42,525 nucleotides of DNA from an uncultured Bacteroidota bacterium (GCA_903831935.1 CAIKZP010000111.1:1-42525), one strand, 5' to 3'. Shown: positions 8,483 through 17,773, counted from the stretch's first letter. Notes: a model not told the origin generated them from the letters alone. Numbers and translations are program-made.

Positions 8483-9388
8483 TTATTGAGTAACTATAAA
8501 CGGTTTCATTTTTTCTAGTTGCTCATTAGTTATGAAAATGATTTTTTTTAAATCATCTACTTCCTTAAATGGTCCATAAGCATTTCTGTAAACAACAATA
8601 GCTTTTGCTATTTCAGCCGAAATAAATTTACATTGTTGCAAAATTGCAATTGAAGCAGTATTGATATTTATAAGTGGGTCTGCAACTTTTGCTATTTGCA
8701 AAAAAGGGCTGATTAACTGAAAAACTGAATCCGATAATCCATAGGTTTTTTTTACTTGGTCTAATCGTTTAAATCCACCAATCTTATCACGAAAATGTAC
8801 AATTCTTGCCGCTAATGGCATTGTCATTCCTGGTAAAATTTGCCAATCGGCAATAGTAGCTGTATTGACATCTATGATTTTAGGCTCGGCTACTGGTTTT
8901 TGATTGGTTATTACAGTTGGTGAATGCTTCTGTTCTATTGGAACATCCTTTTCAATATTCACATAGGGTATCAATCGGTTTGCTTCAATTTGTTGCATGC
9001 CCCATATTTTAAGTAAATCTGCTGGCTGCCGAAACTTTCCCCCTTTTGAACGATAGTTTAAGATGGTTTGTATGAGTTTTTTGCGCAATCCTAGTTTTTC
9101 CCATCCTGAGGCATCTATTTTGTTTGGATCAAAATAAAATAGGCTTGCTTTTATATTTGTATTCACCGGTTCAACAGCTTGTTGATTCGTTTTAACAGCA
9201 GAAAAGGAATCGATTTTAAGCGTTTGAGCATTATTTACATGAGAATTCTCTAACGAAATTGGTTTAAGCTGCTCCTTCTGATAATAACTAGGCAATACCC
9301 AAAACACCCCCATTAAACAAATTAATAAAACAACGGCTACTCGCTCCCGGCTATTAAAGCGGAAGTACTCTTTAAAAAACTGATACAT
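8483..9388 (-). CDS. Membrane-anchored helix-hairpin-helix (ComEA-like) protein
   Basis: A 301-residue protein with a short cytoplasmic start, one membrane helix (about residues 17-34, VAVVLLICLMGVFWVL) and three helix-hairpin-helix repeats. The repeats are seen as IDASGWEKLGLRKKLIQTIL, then DVNTATIADWQILPGM, then NINTASIAILQQCKFISAEI, each followed by a GxFKxxDDL-like segment. ComEA proteins bind DNA with one or two such repeats during uptake; here three repeats sit on a membrane anchor. A role in DNA binding at the envelope is inference. A hairpin and the start AAAGGATATATG lie just after the upstream hydrolase gene, so the two are probably translated together. Confidence 0.8.
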   Translation of the reverse strand: MYQFFKEYFRFNSRERVAVVLLICLMGVFWVLPSYYQKEQLKPISLENSHVNNAQTLKIDSFSAVKTNQQAVEPVNTNIKASLFYFDPNKIDASGWEKLGLRKKLIQTILNYRSKGGKFRQPADLLKIWGMQQIEANRLIPYVNIEKDVPIEQKHSPTVITNQKPVAEPKIIDVNTATIADWQILPGMTMPLAARIVHFRDKIGGFKRLDQVKKTYGLSDSVFQLISPFLQIAKVADPLININTASIAILQQCKFISAEIAKAIVVYRNAYGPFKEVDDLKKIIFITNEQLEKMKPFIVTQ

Positions 9389-9392
9389 ATAT

Positions 9393-9416
9393 CCTTTTTA
9401 TTGGTGAATAAAAAGG
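9393..9416 (-). other. Intergenic hairpin overlapping the ribosome-binding region
   Basis: CCTTTTTATT (9393-9402) and AATAAAAAGG (9407-9416) form a perfect 10-bp stem with a 4-base loop between two minus-strand genes. In the mRNA sense the 3' arm ends AAAAAGG, seven or eight bases from the ATG of the helix-hairpin-helix gene. Confidence 0.75.
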
Positions 9417-9418
9417 GG

Positions 9419-10195
9419 CTACAAACTAATGATCTGGCCATCATAGGCCAGTTTTATATGGGGTGGTAATTCTTGATTAATAGCATCATTTAAACCCAAT
9501 TGATGACTAATATGGGTAAAATACACTTCGGGAATGGCTAATTCCATAGCTATATCTATGGCTCCTTGTAAAGTAAAATGAGAAATATGGTCTTCTTTTC
9601 GAAGTGCGTTTAGTACCAATACTTTTGATCCCCGAATTTTTTCTAATTGTTCAGGTTCAATTCTATTGGCATCAGTGATATAAGTAAAATCTCCAAAACG
9701 ATACCCATATACAGGCATTTTATGGTGATAGACTAAAATGGGCTGAACTGATATGTCTCCTATAAAAAAAGGCGTTTCATCAATAGTAATTAGGTTTAAT
9801 TCGGGCACTCCAGGGTATTTTGTTTCGGCAAAAGCATAATAAAAATCGCGCCTAACCGCCTCTTCTGTAAGTGAATTGGCATAAATGTCCATGGGTTTTT
9901 GACTAAAAAAATTAAAGGCCCGAATATCATCTAGGCCAGCCATATGATCTTTATGAGGATGGGTATATACAACCGCATCTAAATGTTTGGTATTGGTTCG
10001 AAGCATTTGATACCTGAAATCTGGGGTGGTATCAACTACCAATGTAGTTGTGGCTGATTGCACAAGAATACTGCTACGCAATCTGTTGTCTTTGATATTC
10101 GAAGATTTGCATACTTGGCAATCACACCCTATCATAGGAATTCCTGTGCTAGTGCCTGTTCCTAATAGCTGTATTTTAATGGAGGTATTTGCCAC
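9419..10195 (-). CDS. Metallo-beta-lactamase-fold hydrolase, PhnP/RNase Z-like
   Basis: A cytosolic metal-dependent hydrolase of 258 residues. The family signature is HPHKDH (His79, His81, Asp83, His84), followed by HMAGLDD in the frame. The N-terminal GTGTSTGIPMIGCDCQVC with several cysteines resembles PhnP, which opens cyclic phosphodiesters, and related proteins. Later His residues (FTHISHQLG) complete the metal site. The start codon is GTG, and no ATG lies nearby in frame. No phosphonate genes are near, so the substrate is not known; an uncharacterised phosphodiesterase is the safest call. It is transcribed towards the helix-hairpin-helix gene. Confidence 0.85.
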   Translation of the reverse strand: MANTSIKIQLLGTGTSTGIPMIGCDCQVCKSSNIKDNRLRSSILVQSATTTLVVDTTPDFRYQMLRTNTKHLDAVVYTHPHKDHMAGLDDIRAFNFFSQKPMDIYANSLTEEAVRRDFYYAFAETKYPGVPELNLITIDETPFFIGDISVQPILVYHHKMPVYGYRFGDFTYITDANRIEPEQLEKIRGSKVLVLNALRKEDHISHFTLQGAIDIAMELAIPEVYFTHISHQLGLNDAINQELPPHIKLAYDGQIISL

Positions 10196-10234
10196 AATTC
10201 AAATCTAAACCATATTGTGGAAGAACTTATCGAA

Positions 10235-10531
10235 CTAAATTAAATTTATAGGCTCGGCTGTTAATGCTAGTGCTGCATTCTTTACTAGAGAATCATATAA
10301 TTTCTGTGATTCTAGTGTGAGTTTATCGTAACTGATATTTAATTGGGGAATTAAGTCAATTAAAGTATTGATTCGGCCTTCTGTATTTAGAAATTTATTT
10401 AGAACCACCACTTTTCTTGCCTCCAACAAACACCATCCGCTTTGAAATGTGCCACGCTCATAGCGAACAACATAAGATGATTCACCTAAAATGTCTTCTA
10501 ATTTATCAACGCTTGACTGGGTGTACTTCAT
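10235..10531 (-). CDS. Conserved hypothetical protein (98 aa)
   Basis: Unknown function. The 98-residue product begins MKYTQSSVDKLEDILGESSY and has two apparent parts: a mixed alpha/beta first half with VVRYERGTFQSGWCLLEARKVVVLN, which reads like a small beta-sheet, and a helical second half. There is no signal peptide, membrane helix or obvious metal site. It follows porX on the same strand after a gap of 123 bases and precedes the hydrolase gene by 39 bases, so it may share their transcript. The bounded start is an ATG with an A/T-rich upstream region. Confidence 0.75.
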   Translation of the reverse strand: MKYTQSSVDKLEDILGESSYVVRYERGTFQSGWCLLEARKVVVLNKFLNTEGRINTLIDLIPQLNISYDKLTLESQKLYDSLVKNAALALTAEPINLI

Positions 10532-10654
10532 AAAATGTGTCCTTCCTTCTAATAATAACTGATTAGTACCTCAAATTTAATACTGTGGCAACTTCAAACC
10601 CTTTTCATTTATCCACACGATAAGGATATCTTCTTTAATGCAATGAGCTGAATT

Positions 10655-12211
10655 TTATTTACTCTCCATTTTTATTACAGGCACAATCATTTCTTCTAAA
10701 CTTACCCCGCCATGCTGAAAGGTGTTTTTATAGTAATTAACGTAGTGATTGTAATTATTAGGATAACATAGGAAACCATCTTCCTTTGCAAAAATAAAAC
10801 TTGAATTAATAGTGGGGATAGGAAGGCCCGCTTCTTTTGGATCTTTAAATGCCAGTACATCTTTTGGTTCGAAGTTTAAATTTCGGCCATGCTTGTAGCG
10901 CAAATTGGTAGTAGTTTGTTTATCGCCAATAACTTTATGTGGCGTATTTACACGCACACTTCCATGGTCGGTAGCTAAAATTAATTTAACGCCTTTGTCT
11001 GCAATTTTTTTCAATGCTTGATTCAATGGACTATGCTCAAACCAACTTCGGGTAATACTTCTATAACTAATTTCATCGCTCGCTAATTCTTTTAATACTT
11101 CCATTTCTGTTCTAGCATGGCTTAGCATATCAACAAAATTATAGACAATAACATTCAAGTCGTTTTGCAATAAATTATGAATATTATTTACCAGTTGTTG
11201 CCCATCTTGGTGATTAACAATTTTATGATAACTCGTACGCAGATGGTCTTTTTTTAAGCGCTTTAATTGTGCTTTAAAAAAGGTTTCTTCAAACAAATTT
11301 TTACCGCCTTCTTCTTCGTCGTTTTTCCATTGACCAGGAAATTGTTTTTCAATTTCTACCGGCATTAATCCTGCAAAAATCGCATTGCGACAGTATTGTG
11401 TGGCAGTAGGCAATATCGAATAAAAAGATTCTTCTTCTAAAATTCTAAAGTTCTCTGCAAACAATGGCTCTATGGCTTTCCATTGATCGAATCTTAAATT
11501 GTCTATTAAAATAAAAAAAACTGGCGCACCTTGTTCTGTATGTGGCAACACTTTAAACTGCAATAAATGATTGCTCATAATGGGCGCATCACTTGATGTA
11601 GGTTTTACCCAATTAGCATAATTTCTACTGATAAATTTAAAGAACTCGGTATTGGCTTCTTGTTTTTGAGAATTAAAAATTTCTTGCATTTCAGGACTAT
11701 CACTTTTTTCCATTTCAAGTTCCCAATGCACCAACCTTTTATATATTTCCATCCACTCTTGGTGATTAGGATTATCACTCAAAGCCATAAATAATTCACG
11801 AAAATTTTGTTGATAAGATGTAGTTGTTTTTTCTGCTACAAGTCTTTTATTATCTATCAACTTTTTTAAACTCAACCATACTTGATTTGGATTCACTGGC
11901 TTAATTAAGTAATCACTTATTTGACTACCTATTGCTTCGTTCATCAAATTCTCTGTTTCGTTTTTTGTAATTAAAACAATGGGCAATTGTCGATTGATGG
12001 CTTTAATACGAGCAAGTGTTTCTAATCCAGTAATTCCTGGCATTGACTCATCTATTAATACTACATCTACATAATTAGATTTCACATATTCTAGTGCATC
12101 AAACCCATTTGTGCAAGTAACTACATCGTAACCCTTGTGTTCTAGAAATAATTTTTGCGACTGAAGACTTTCAATTTCATCGTCTACCCAGAGAATTTTT
12201 GCTAATGGCAT
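10655..12211 (-). CDS. porX: PorX: response regulator with PglZ phosphodiesterase domain
   Basis: A cytosolic regulator of the type IX secretion system, 518 residues. The receiver domain occupies about residues 1-120, with acidic pocket Asp10/Asp11, phosphorylation site Asp54 (LIDESMPG) and Lys104 (LIKP). A helical linker follows, then an alkaline-phosphatase-fold PglZ domain (about 225-515) with FILIDNLRFDQW, PTATQYCRNA and the metal-binding ATDHGS. The threonine in that active-site motif is residue 271, the position reported as catalytic in Porphyromonas gingivalis PorX, as I recall. PorY, its kinase, is not in this window. Presence of porX implies this organism secretes or glides with T9SS. 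The divergent HD gene starts 200 bases away. Confidence 0.93.
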   Translation of the reverse strand: MPLAKILWVDDEIESLQSQKLFLEHKGYDVVTCTNGFDALEYVKSNYVDVVLIDESMPGITGLETLARIKAINRQLPIVLITKNETENLMNEAIGSQISDYLIKPVNPNQVWLSLKKLIDNKRLVAEKTTTSYQQNFRELFMALSDNPNHQEWMEIYKRLVHWELEMEKSDSPEMQEIFNSQKQEANTEFFKFISRNYANWVKPTSSDAPIMSNHLLQFKVLPHTEQGAPVFFILIDNLRFDQWKAIEPLFAENFRILEEESFYSILPTATQYCRNAIFAGLMPVEIEKQFPGQWKNDEEEGGKNLFEETFFKAQLKRLKKDHLRTSYHKIVNHQDGQQLVNNIHNLLQNDLNVIVYNFVDMLSHARTEMEVLKELASDEISYRSITRSWFEHSPLNQALKKIADKGVKLILATDHGSVRVNTPHKVIGDKQTTTNLRYKHGRNLNFEPKDVLAFKDPKEAGLPIPTINSSFIFAKEDGFLCYPNNYNHYVNYYKNTFQHGGVSLEEMIVPVIKMESK

Positions 12212-12341
12212 ATAATTAATTAGAGGTTAATGCACAATTATGTCAATTTACGCGCTATTTTATTTTAGTCTTTAGAATAACCATTAATACCGCTCAATTC
12301 CCACTAAAATAATATTAACAACCCTAAATCTATTAGAATCT

Positions 12342-12370
12342 TTTGAATCGTTCGGGTATTTGTACTTTTG
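12342..12370 (+). promoter_or_regulatory. Promoter before the HD phosphohydrolase
   Basis: TTTG at 12342-12345 and TACTTTTG at 12363-12370, separated by 17 bases, match the Bacteroidota -33/-7 pattern. Transcription would start about 33 bases before the ATG at 12411. Confidence 0.65.
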
Positions 12371-12410
12371 CATACTGCTTAGGCAGTTGATTTAACAATT
12401 CAGCAACAGC

Positions 12411-13625
12411 ATGACAACAATTAAACGAAAAATAATCAACGACCCGGTTTATGGTTTTATTACTATTGACCATCCATTGATTTTTGCCATCATAGCCCAC
12501 CCGTATTATCAAAGACTTCGCCGTATTCACCAAATGGCATTGGCGCAGTTGGTTTACCCAGGCGCTGTTCATACCCGTTTATTACATTCTTTAGGTGCTT
12601 ATCACTTAATGACCAATGCAGTAAATGAATTACGTAGCAAGGGTGTAGACATTAGCCCCGAAGAAGCGGTTGCTGTTAAAGCGGCTATTTTATTACACGA
12701 TATTGGCCACGGTCCGTATTCTCATGCGCTAGAGCAGGTATTGGTTCAAGGTGTTCACCACGAACAACTATCACTTCAAATTATGCAAGAAATGAATCAA
12801 GATATGCAAGGTGCACTTGATTTAGCCATTCAAATATTTACCAATCAATACGCAAAGCCTTTTTTACACCAGCTAATTAGTGGTCAGTTAGATATGGATA
12901 GAATGGATTACCTCAGTCGCGACAGTTTTTTTTCGGGCGTTAGTGAAGGGGTGATTGGATACGATAGAATTTTAAAAATGTTGGTAGTGCACAACGGCCA
13001 ATTAATGGTAGAAGAAAAAGGCATTTATAGTGTAGAGAAATTTTTAGTAGCTAGGCGACAAATGTACTGGCAGGTTTATTTGCACAAAACAGTTTTGTCG
13101 GCCGAAAAAATGTTGGTGAAAATTTTAGAAAGGGTTCGAGAAATTTTTACCACTACAGATGCACAATTAACTACACATTCTGCGCTTGATTTTTTTCTAG
13201 GGAAATTTAATGGACAAATGAATCAAGATGCACTTGAAAAATTTTGTTCGCTCGATGACCACGATATTATGCATGCTATTAAAACTTGGAGTAGCCATCC
13301 CGATAAAATATTGTCTTTATTATGTACTCGTTTATTAAACCGAGAACTCTACCATACACGTATTCAAACGCATGAATTTAGCAACTCATTTATTGCCGAA
13401 CATGAAAGTCGGTTAATGAAGGAATACAATGTCAGTGCGTCTGAAATTAAGTACTTATGCTTTAATGGCGAGGCCTCTAATACCCTTTATCAAACCATCG
13501 ATGAACGAATAAATATTTTATTCAAAGATGGCTCGGTAAAAGATATTTCTATGATTGATAATGCATTGATTCAGCAAAATTTATCGGCCCCTATTAAAAA
13601 GTTTTATTTGAGTTTAATCAATTAA
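12411..13625 (+). CDS. HD-domain phosphohydrolase, SAMHD1/dGTPase-like
   Basis: A cytosolic 404-residue HD-superfamily enzyme. It begins MTTIKRKIINDPVYGFI and contains the segment common to this family: QRLRRIHQM, then HTRLLHSLG (His54, His59), HD dyad LLHDIGHGPYSH (His96, Asp97) and DMDRMDYLSRDSFFSGV, which supplies the last metal-binding Asp. Relatives hydrolyse dNTPs or other nucleotides; the exact substrate is not visible. It stands first in a plus-strand run leading to lpxD (68 bases on), so it may be part of the lipid A operon by read-through. The arrangement beside porX is frequent in Bacteroidota, as far as I recall. Confidence 0.92.
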   Translation: MTTIKRKIINDPVYGFITIDHPLIFAIIAHPYYQRLRRIHQMALAQLVYPGAVHTRLLHSLGAYHLMTNAVNELRSKGVDISPEEAVAVKAAILLHDIGHGPYSHALEQVLVQGVHHEQLSLQIMQEMNQDMQGALDLAIQIFTNQYAKPFLHQLISGQLDMDRMDYLSRDSFFSGVSEGVIGYDRILKMLVVHNGQLMVEEKGIYSVEKFLVARRQMYWQVYLHKTVLSAEKMLVKILERVREIFTTTDAQLTTHSALDFFLGKFNGQMNQDALEKFCSLDDHDIMHAIKTWSSHPDKILSLLCTRLLNRELYHTRIQTHEFSNSFIAEHESRLMKEYNVSASEIKYLCFNGEASNTLYQTIDERINILFKDGSVKDISMIDNALIQQNLSAPIKKFYLSLIN

Positions 13626-13692
13626 GCAAACAACATATTTGGATGGTGTAGCATTTTTTTAAAAGCAAATCCAAGTGTTTAAAATATATCCT

Positions 13693-14739
13693 ATGCAATT
13701 TACCGCCGCACAAATCGCTTTAATGATTGAGGGTAATATAGAAGGCAATCCTACTGTTACTGCAAGTGCCTTTGGCAAAATTGAAGAAGCTACTCAGGGT
13801 CAGTTATCTTTTTTAGCCAACCCAAAATACGAAGCATATTTATATACTACTACTGCATCAATTGTAATTGTAAATGAATCACTAGTATTAAAACAAGCAA
13901 CTCAAGCAACACTTATTCGTGTGCCAGATGCCTATAATGCTTTTGCCAAACTACTTACAAAATACCAAGAGATTCAATCGCAGCAATTGGTTGGCATTCA
14001 AGAACCAAGTTTTATTGCTGCATCTTCAAAATTAGGTGAGGCAATATTTGTTGCAGCATTTGCCTATATCGGTGAAAATGTTACCATTGGAAACCATGTT
14101 AAAATTCATTCGGGTGTAGTAATTGGAGAGGCTGTAAAAATTGGTAATGGAGTGGTATTACACGCAGGCGTAAAAATTTATGCCGACTGTATTATTGGCA
14201 ATAATGTGATTATTCATGCGGGAACAATTATAGGTAGCGATGGATTTGGATTTGCACCACAAGCCGATGGATCTTACCATAAAATTCCACAAATTGGCAA
14301 TGTAATTATAGAAGATGATGTTGAAATAGGCGCAAATACAACCATTGACAGGGCCACCATTGGATCTACTTTTATTAGAAAAGGCGCCAAACTCGATAAC
14401 CTAATTCAAATTGCACACAATGTAGATATTGGAAGTAATTCTGTTATTGCAGCACAAGCGGGTATTAGCGGCAGTGCAAAAATTGGAGTTGGGGTAATGA
14501 TTGGCGGGCAAGTTGGTACGGCCGGACATATTTCTATAGCCGATGGCAGTAAAATTGCAGGTCAAGCTGGGGTAACAAAGTCTATTTTAACCCCAAATAG
14601 GTCTTTTAATGGCACCCCTGCAATTGATTTTTCTAGTTCATTAAGAATTCAAATTTTGTCTCGCCGATTACCTGAAATGGAAAAAAGACTGCTGGAAATG
14701 GAAAAAAGGATGCAAGAATTGCTTGCAGACAAGCGCTAA
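13693..14739 (+). CDS. lpxD: UDP-3-O-acylglucosamine N-acyltransferase LpxD (first copy)
   Basis: Third step of lipid A synthesis: transfers a 3-hydroxyacyl group from ACP to the 2-amino group of UDP-3-acyl-glucosamine. The 348-residue product starts [14 protein letters not shown], the usual beginning of the family; a GTG 18 bases upstream (13675) would add six residues and is less likely. A UDP-binding N domain (1-100) is followed by a left-handed beta-helix of hexapeptide repeats, the conserved [13 protein letters not shown] block, and catalytic His242 in QIAHNV. A charged coiled-coil tail (about 322-348, heptads of Met/Glu/Lys/Arg) closes it. Next comes lpxC, 82 bases on. Confidence 0.95.
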   Translation: MQFTAAQIALMIEGNIEGNPTVTASAFGKIEEATQGQLSFLANPKYEAYLYTTTASIVIVNESLVLKQATQATLIRVPDAYNAFAKLLTKYQEIQSQQLVGIQEPSFIAASSKLGEAIFVAAFAYIGENVTIGNHVKIHSGVVIGEAVKIGNGVVLHAGVKIYADCIIGNNVIIHAGTIIGSDGFGFAPQADGSYHKIPQIGNVIIEDDVEIGANTTIDRATIGSTFIRKGAKLDNLIQIAHNVDIGSNSVIAAQAGISGSAKIGVGVMIGGQVGTAGHISIADGSKIAGQAGVTKSILTPNRSFNGTPAIDFSSSLRIQILSRRLPEMEKRLLEMEKRMQELLADKR

Positions 14740-14774
14740 TAGGCAGGTAAAACAACATTAAGCGCTTTTAATTG

Positions 14775-14782
14775 TATTTTTG
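14775..14782 (+). promoter_or_regulatory. -7 box TATTTTTG before lpxC-fabZ
   Basis: Fits TAnnTTTG and lies 39 bases before the ATG at 14822. It overlaps the upstream frame (open from TTG 14780), supporting the ATG start. Confidence 0.5.
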
Positions 14783-14821
14783 CGCCAGATTTTAGATTTA
14801 AGGACAAAATTTGTTTTGATT

Positions 14822-16228
14822 ATGGATATGAATTTCAATCCCGATAAGCAACATACACTCAATAGTTCAATAAGTATTAGTGGTACTGGATTGCATACAG
14901 GAATTTTAGTGGATATGACGTTGAAGCCTGCAAATCCTGGTTTTGGCTTACAATTTCAGCGGGTTGACTTACCAAACCAGCCAATAATTAAAGCAGATTG
15001 CGACTTAGTTACAGATACAAGTAGGGGTACCACTTTACAAATAGGCGATGCTAAAGTAAGTACCGTAGAACATATTTTGGCTGCAATGGTGGGTATGGGT
15101 ATCGACAATGTACTCATTGAATTGAACGGCCCAGAAGTTCCCATTATGGACGGAAGTTCTACCCCTTTCATTGAATTAATTGAAAAAGCGGGCATTTTAG
15201 AACAAGAAGCAGCAAAAGCATGGTATAGTTTAGACGAAAATATTTACCATTACGACGAAGAAAAGCGCGTAGAAATGGTGGCTTTGCCTGCTATGGAATA
15301 CCAAATAACTACATTGATTGATTTTAATAGTCCTGTTTTAGGTACACAACATGCTGGACTTAAAACCATCAGAGAATTCAAATCTGAAGTAGCTCCTTGT
15401 AGAACATTTTGTTTTTTACACGAATTGGAAGCTTTGTTAGATAACGATTTAATTAAAGGTGGCGATATAAATAATGCTATTGTAGTGGTTGATAAACCAG
15501 TTACTGATGAAGAAATGACACGCTTGGCCAAAGTGTTTAACCGTGAAAAAATTGAAGTAAAAAGTGAAGGTTATTTAAACAACCTAGAGCTTCGTTTTCC
15601 AAACGAACCAGCTCGTCATAAATTATTAGATGTTGTAGGTGATTTGGCTTTAATTGGCTACCCTATTAAGGCGCGTATCATTGCCAATCGGCCTGGTCAT
15701 AGCACCAATGTAGAATTTGCAAAAAAAATCAAACAATATATTAAACGTAACAAACACGTTAAGAATGTACCGGTTTACGACCCAACCATTCCGCCTGTTT
15801 ATACTTTAGAGAAAATTGAAAAAACCTTACCGCACAGACATCCCTTTTTGTTTGTAGATAAAATCATAGAACTAACCGACACTAGTATTATAGGTATTAA
15901 AAATGTAACTTTCAATGAATGGTTTTTTCAGGGACATTTTCCTGGAAACCCAGTAATGCCAGGTGTTATACAAATTGAAGCTTTGGCTCAAACTGGTGGC
16001 ATTTTGTGTATCAATGCAATGTCTGAAGGCGAGTATGATACCTATTTTTTAAAGATTGACAATTGTAAGTTCAAACAAAAAGTAGTTCCTGGAGATACGA
16101 TGATATTAAAGATGGAACTAATTGCACCTATTAGAAGGGGTATCTGTGAAATGAGGGGAACTGTTTATGTTGGAGGCAAAGTTGCTACCGAAGCAGATTT
16201 AGTTGCGCAGGTAGTAAAAAGAACTTAA
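14822..16228 (+). CDS. lpxC: Bifunctional LpxC deacetylase / FabZ 3-hydroxyacyl-ACP dehydratase
   Basis: Two enzymes in one 468-residue chain. Residues 1-310 are LpxC, the committed step of lipid A synthesis, with zinc ligands His84 (VEHILA), His266 and Asp270 (RHKLLDVVGD) and catalytic His293 (GHSTNV). The gap of four between ligands and 23 to the catalytic His match characterised LpxC. Residues 330-468 are FabZ, with LPHRHPFLFVD and catalytic His372 (GHFPGNP) and Glu386, 14 residues apart as in E. coli FabZ. The fusion is typical of Bacteroidota. A TTG at 14780 also opens the frame, but the promoter box overlaps it. The fusion ties acyl-chain supply to lipid A deacetylation. Confidence 0.96.
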   Translation: MDMNFNPDKQHTLNSSISISGTGLHTGILVDMTLKPANPGFGLQFQRVDLPNQPIIKADCDLVTDTSRGTTLQIGDAKVSTVEHILAAMVGMGIDNVLIELNGPEVPIMDGSSTPFIELIEKAGILEQEAAKAWYSLDENIYHYDEEKRVEMVALPAMEYQITTLIDFNSPVLGTQHAGLKTIREFKSEVAPCRTFCFLHELEALLDNDLIKGGDINNAIVVVDKPVTDEEMTRLAKVFNREKIEVKSEGYLNNLELRFPNEPARHKLLDVVGDLALIGYPIKARIIANRPGHSTNVEFAKKIKQYIKRNKHVKNVPVYDPTIPPVYTLEKIEKTLPHRHPFLFVDKIIELTDTSIIGIKNVTFNEWFFQGHFPGNPVMPGVIQIEALAQTGGILCINAMSEGEYDTYFLKIDNCKFKQKVVPGDTMILKMELIAPIRRGICEMRGTVYVGGKVATEADLVAQVVKRT

Positions 16229-16252
16229 ATCATAATAAATTGCCAATAAAGC

Positions 16253-16260
16253 TATTTTTG
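16253..16260 (+). promoter_or_regulatory. -7 box TATTTTTG before lpxA
   Basis: Fits TAnnTTTG; lies between the lpxC-fabZ stop and lpxA, so lpxA may have its own start of transcription near 16267. Confidence 0.5.
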
Positions 16261-16344
16261 TATCCATCAAAGCAACTTTGGCATCTTTTTTATAGTCATT
16301 AGTGCCATATGGAAGCACTAGTACAACCAAAACCACAAATAAGG

Positions 16345-17142
16345 ATGACACATCCATACACTTATATCGATCCTAATTCAAGCATAGCTCCGAATGTAAA
16401 AATCGATCCATTCACCGTAATTCACGGTGACGTAAAAATTGGCGAAGGCACTTGGATAGGTAGTAATGTGACCATTATGGATGGCACAAGAATTGGAAAG
16501 AACTGTAGGGTTTTTCCTGGTGCAGTACTTGGAGCTATTCCGCAAGACTTAAAATTTAGTGGCGAAAAAACAACAGCCGAAATAGGCGACAATACCACCA
16601 TTCGAGAATTTGTAACCATCAATCGTGGAACAGAAGACCGTGGCAAAACCAAGGTTGGAAACAACTGCTTAATTATGGCTTATAGTCATTTGGCGCATGA
16701 TTGTATTATTGGTAATAACTGTATTTTAAGCAATAGCGTACAAGTTGCCGGACACGTTACCATGGGCGATTGGGCTGTAGTTGGTGGTGTGAGTGCTGTA
16801 CACCAGTTTGTGAATATTGGCCAGCATGCATTTGTAGCAGGTGGTAGTTTGGTAAGCAAAGACGTTCCTCCCTATATTAAAGCAGTTCGCAATCCATTAA
16901 GTTATGGCGGCGTAAACAGTGTAGGACTAAAACGCAGAGGATTTCCTTTACAACAGATTAACCATATTTTAGACGTATATCGCACCATCTATAATAAAGG
17001 ATTTAATATCTCCCAAGCCCTTGAATTTATTGAAGAAGAATTACCTGCTACAGACGAGCGCGACGAGATAGTTACTTTTATCCGCGAGAGTGGCAGAGGA
17101 ATCATCAAACGATTTACCAAAGGTGCAAATGACGAGGACTAA
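16345..17142 (+). CDS. lpxA: Acyl-ACP--UDP-N-acetylglucosamine O-acyltransferase LpxA
   Basis: First step of lipid A synthesis: transfers 3-hydroxyacyl from ACP to UDP-GlcNAc. I choose the ATG at 16345 (MTHPYTYIDP), which matches the family start and gives 265 residues (E. coli 262). An in-frame ATG at 16309 would add 12 residues without known homology. Hexapeptide repeats form a left-handed beta-helix over about residues 10-180. Catalytic His118 lies in SHLAHDC, and QDLKF, RGTEDRG and the C-terminal helical domain are all present. The gene overlaps the downstream ABC ATPase by 14 bases, a strong sign of one operon. Confidence 0.95.
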   Translation: MTHPYTYIDPNSSIAPNVKIDPFTVIHGDVKIGEGTWIGSNVTIMDGTRIGKNCRVFPGAVLGAIPQDLKFSGEKTTAEIGDNTTIREFVTINRGTEDRGKTKVGNNCLIMAYSHLAHDCIIGNNCILSNSVQVAGHVTMGDWAVVGGVSAVHQFVNIGQHAFVAGGSLVSKDVPPYIKAVRNPLSYGGVNSVGLKRRGFPLQQINHILDVYRTIYNKGFNISQALEFIEEELPATDERDEIVTFIRESGRGIIKRFTKGANDED

Positions 17143-17773
17143 CCAAGTTTTAGGCAAAATCAGTTTGCAAGATTCAGGCAAACGTTTTAATCGAGAATGG
17201 ATTTTCCGACATTGTAATAGTGTTTTTGAAACAGGTAAACACTATGCTATTACGGGCCCTAACGGATCGGGCAAAAGCACTTTACTACAAGCAATTGCCG
17301 GAAGTTTGCAAACAAGCCAAGGCGCCGTGCAATGGTTAGACACCAATCAATCTATCATAGAATTAGAACAAGCTTATCAATACTTAGGCATAGCAGCGCC
17401 TTATTTAGAATTGATTGAAGAAATGACTGCTAAAGAATTTCTCAGTTTTCATGCACAGTTCAAACCTTTAATTAGTAGTGTTAGTATAGATGAAATACTT
17501 GCTATCATTGGTCTTGAAAAAGCGGCTAATAAACAGATTCGCTATTTTTCTAGCGGCATGAAACAACGTATTAAATTAGCACAAGCTATTTTCTCAAATA
17601 CACCTGTATTACTTCTCGACGAACCTTGTACTAATTTAGATACTACAGGTTACGCTCTTTACCACGAATTAATTAAAAACTATTGCAGCAACAAACTCAT
17701 TATTGTTAGTAGCAATGACCCGCAAGAATTTGACTTCTGCACAGAAATCATTCGCATTCAGGATTACAAATAA
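17129..17773 (+). CDS. ABC transporter ATP-binding protein
   Basis: A 214-residue cytosolic ATPase of the ABC class with Walker A GPNGSGKST, signature FSSGMKQRIKLA, Walker B PVLLLDEP and, after it, D-loop LDT. The starting ATG (17129) lies within the last codons of lpxA; a GTG-initiated frame from 17090 is also open but would overlap lpxA by 53 bases. No permease gene sits next to it, so the membrane partner must be encoded elsewhere. It resembles CcmA-like single ATPases, but lipopolysaccharide or haem export cannot be distinguished from sequence alone. Position in the lipid A cluster suggests an envelope role. Confidence 0.85.
   Translation: MTRTNQVLGKISLQDSGKRFNREWIFRHCNSVFETGKHYAITGPNGSGKSTLLQAIAGSLQTSQGAVQWLDTNQSIIELEQAYQYLGIAAPYLELIEEMTAKEFLSFHAQFKPLISSVSIDEILAIIGLEKAANKQIRYFSSGMKQRIKLAQAIFSNTPVLLLDEPCTNLDTTGYALYHELIKNYCSNKLIIVSSNDPQEFDFCTEIIRIQDYK

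Noticed and set aside
14780..14821. TTG start giving 14 more residues to LpxC-FabZ
   Set aside because: A promoter box overlaps it and the residues do not resemble LpxC starts.
16309..16344. Upstream ATG for lpxA
   Set aside because: It would add 12 residues with no LpxA similarity; MTHPYTYI at 16345 matches the usual start. It is not fully excluded.
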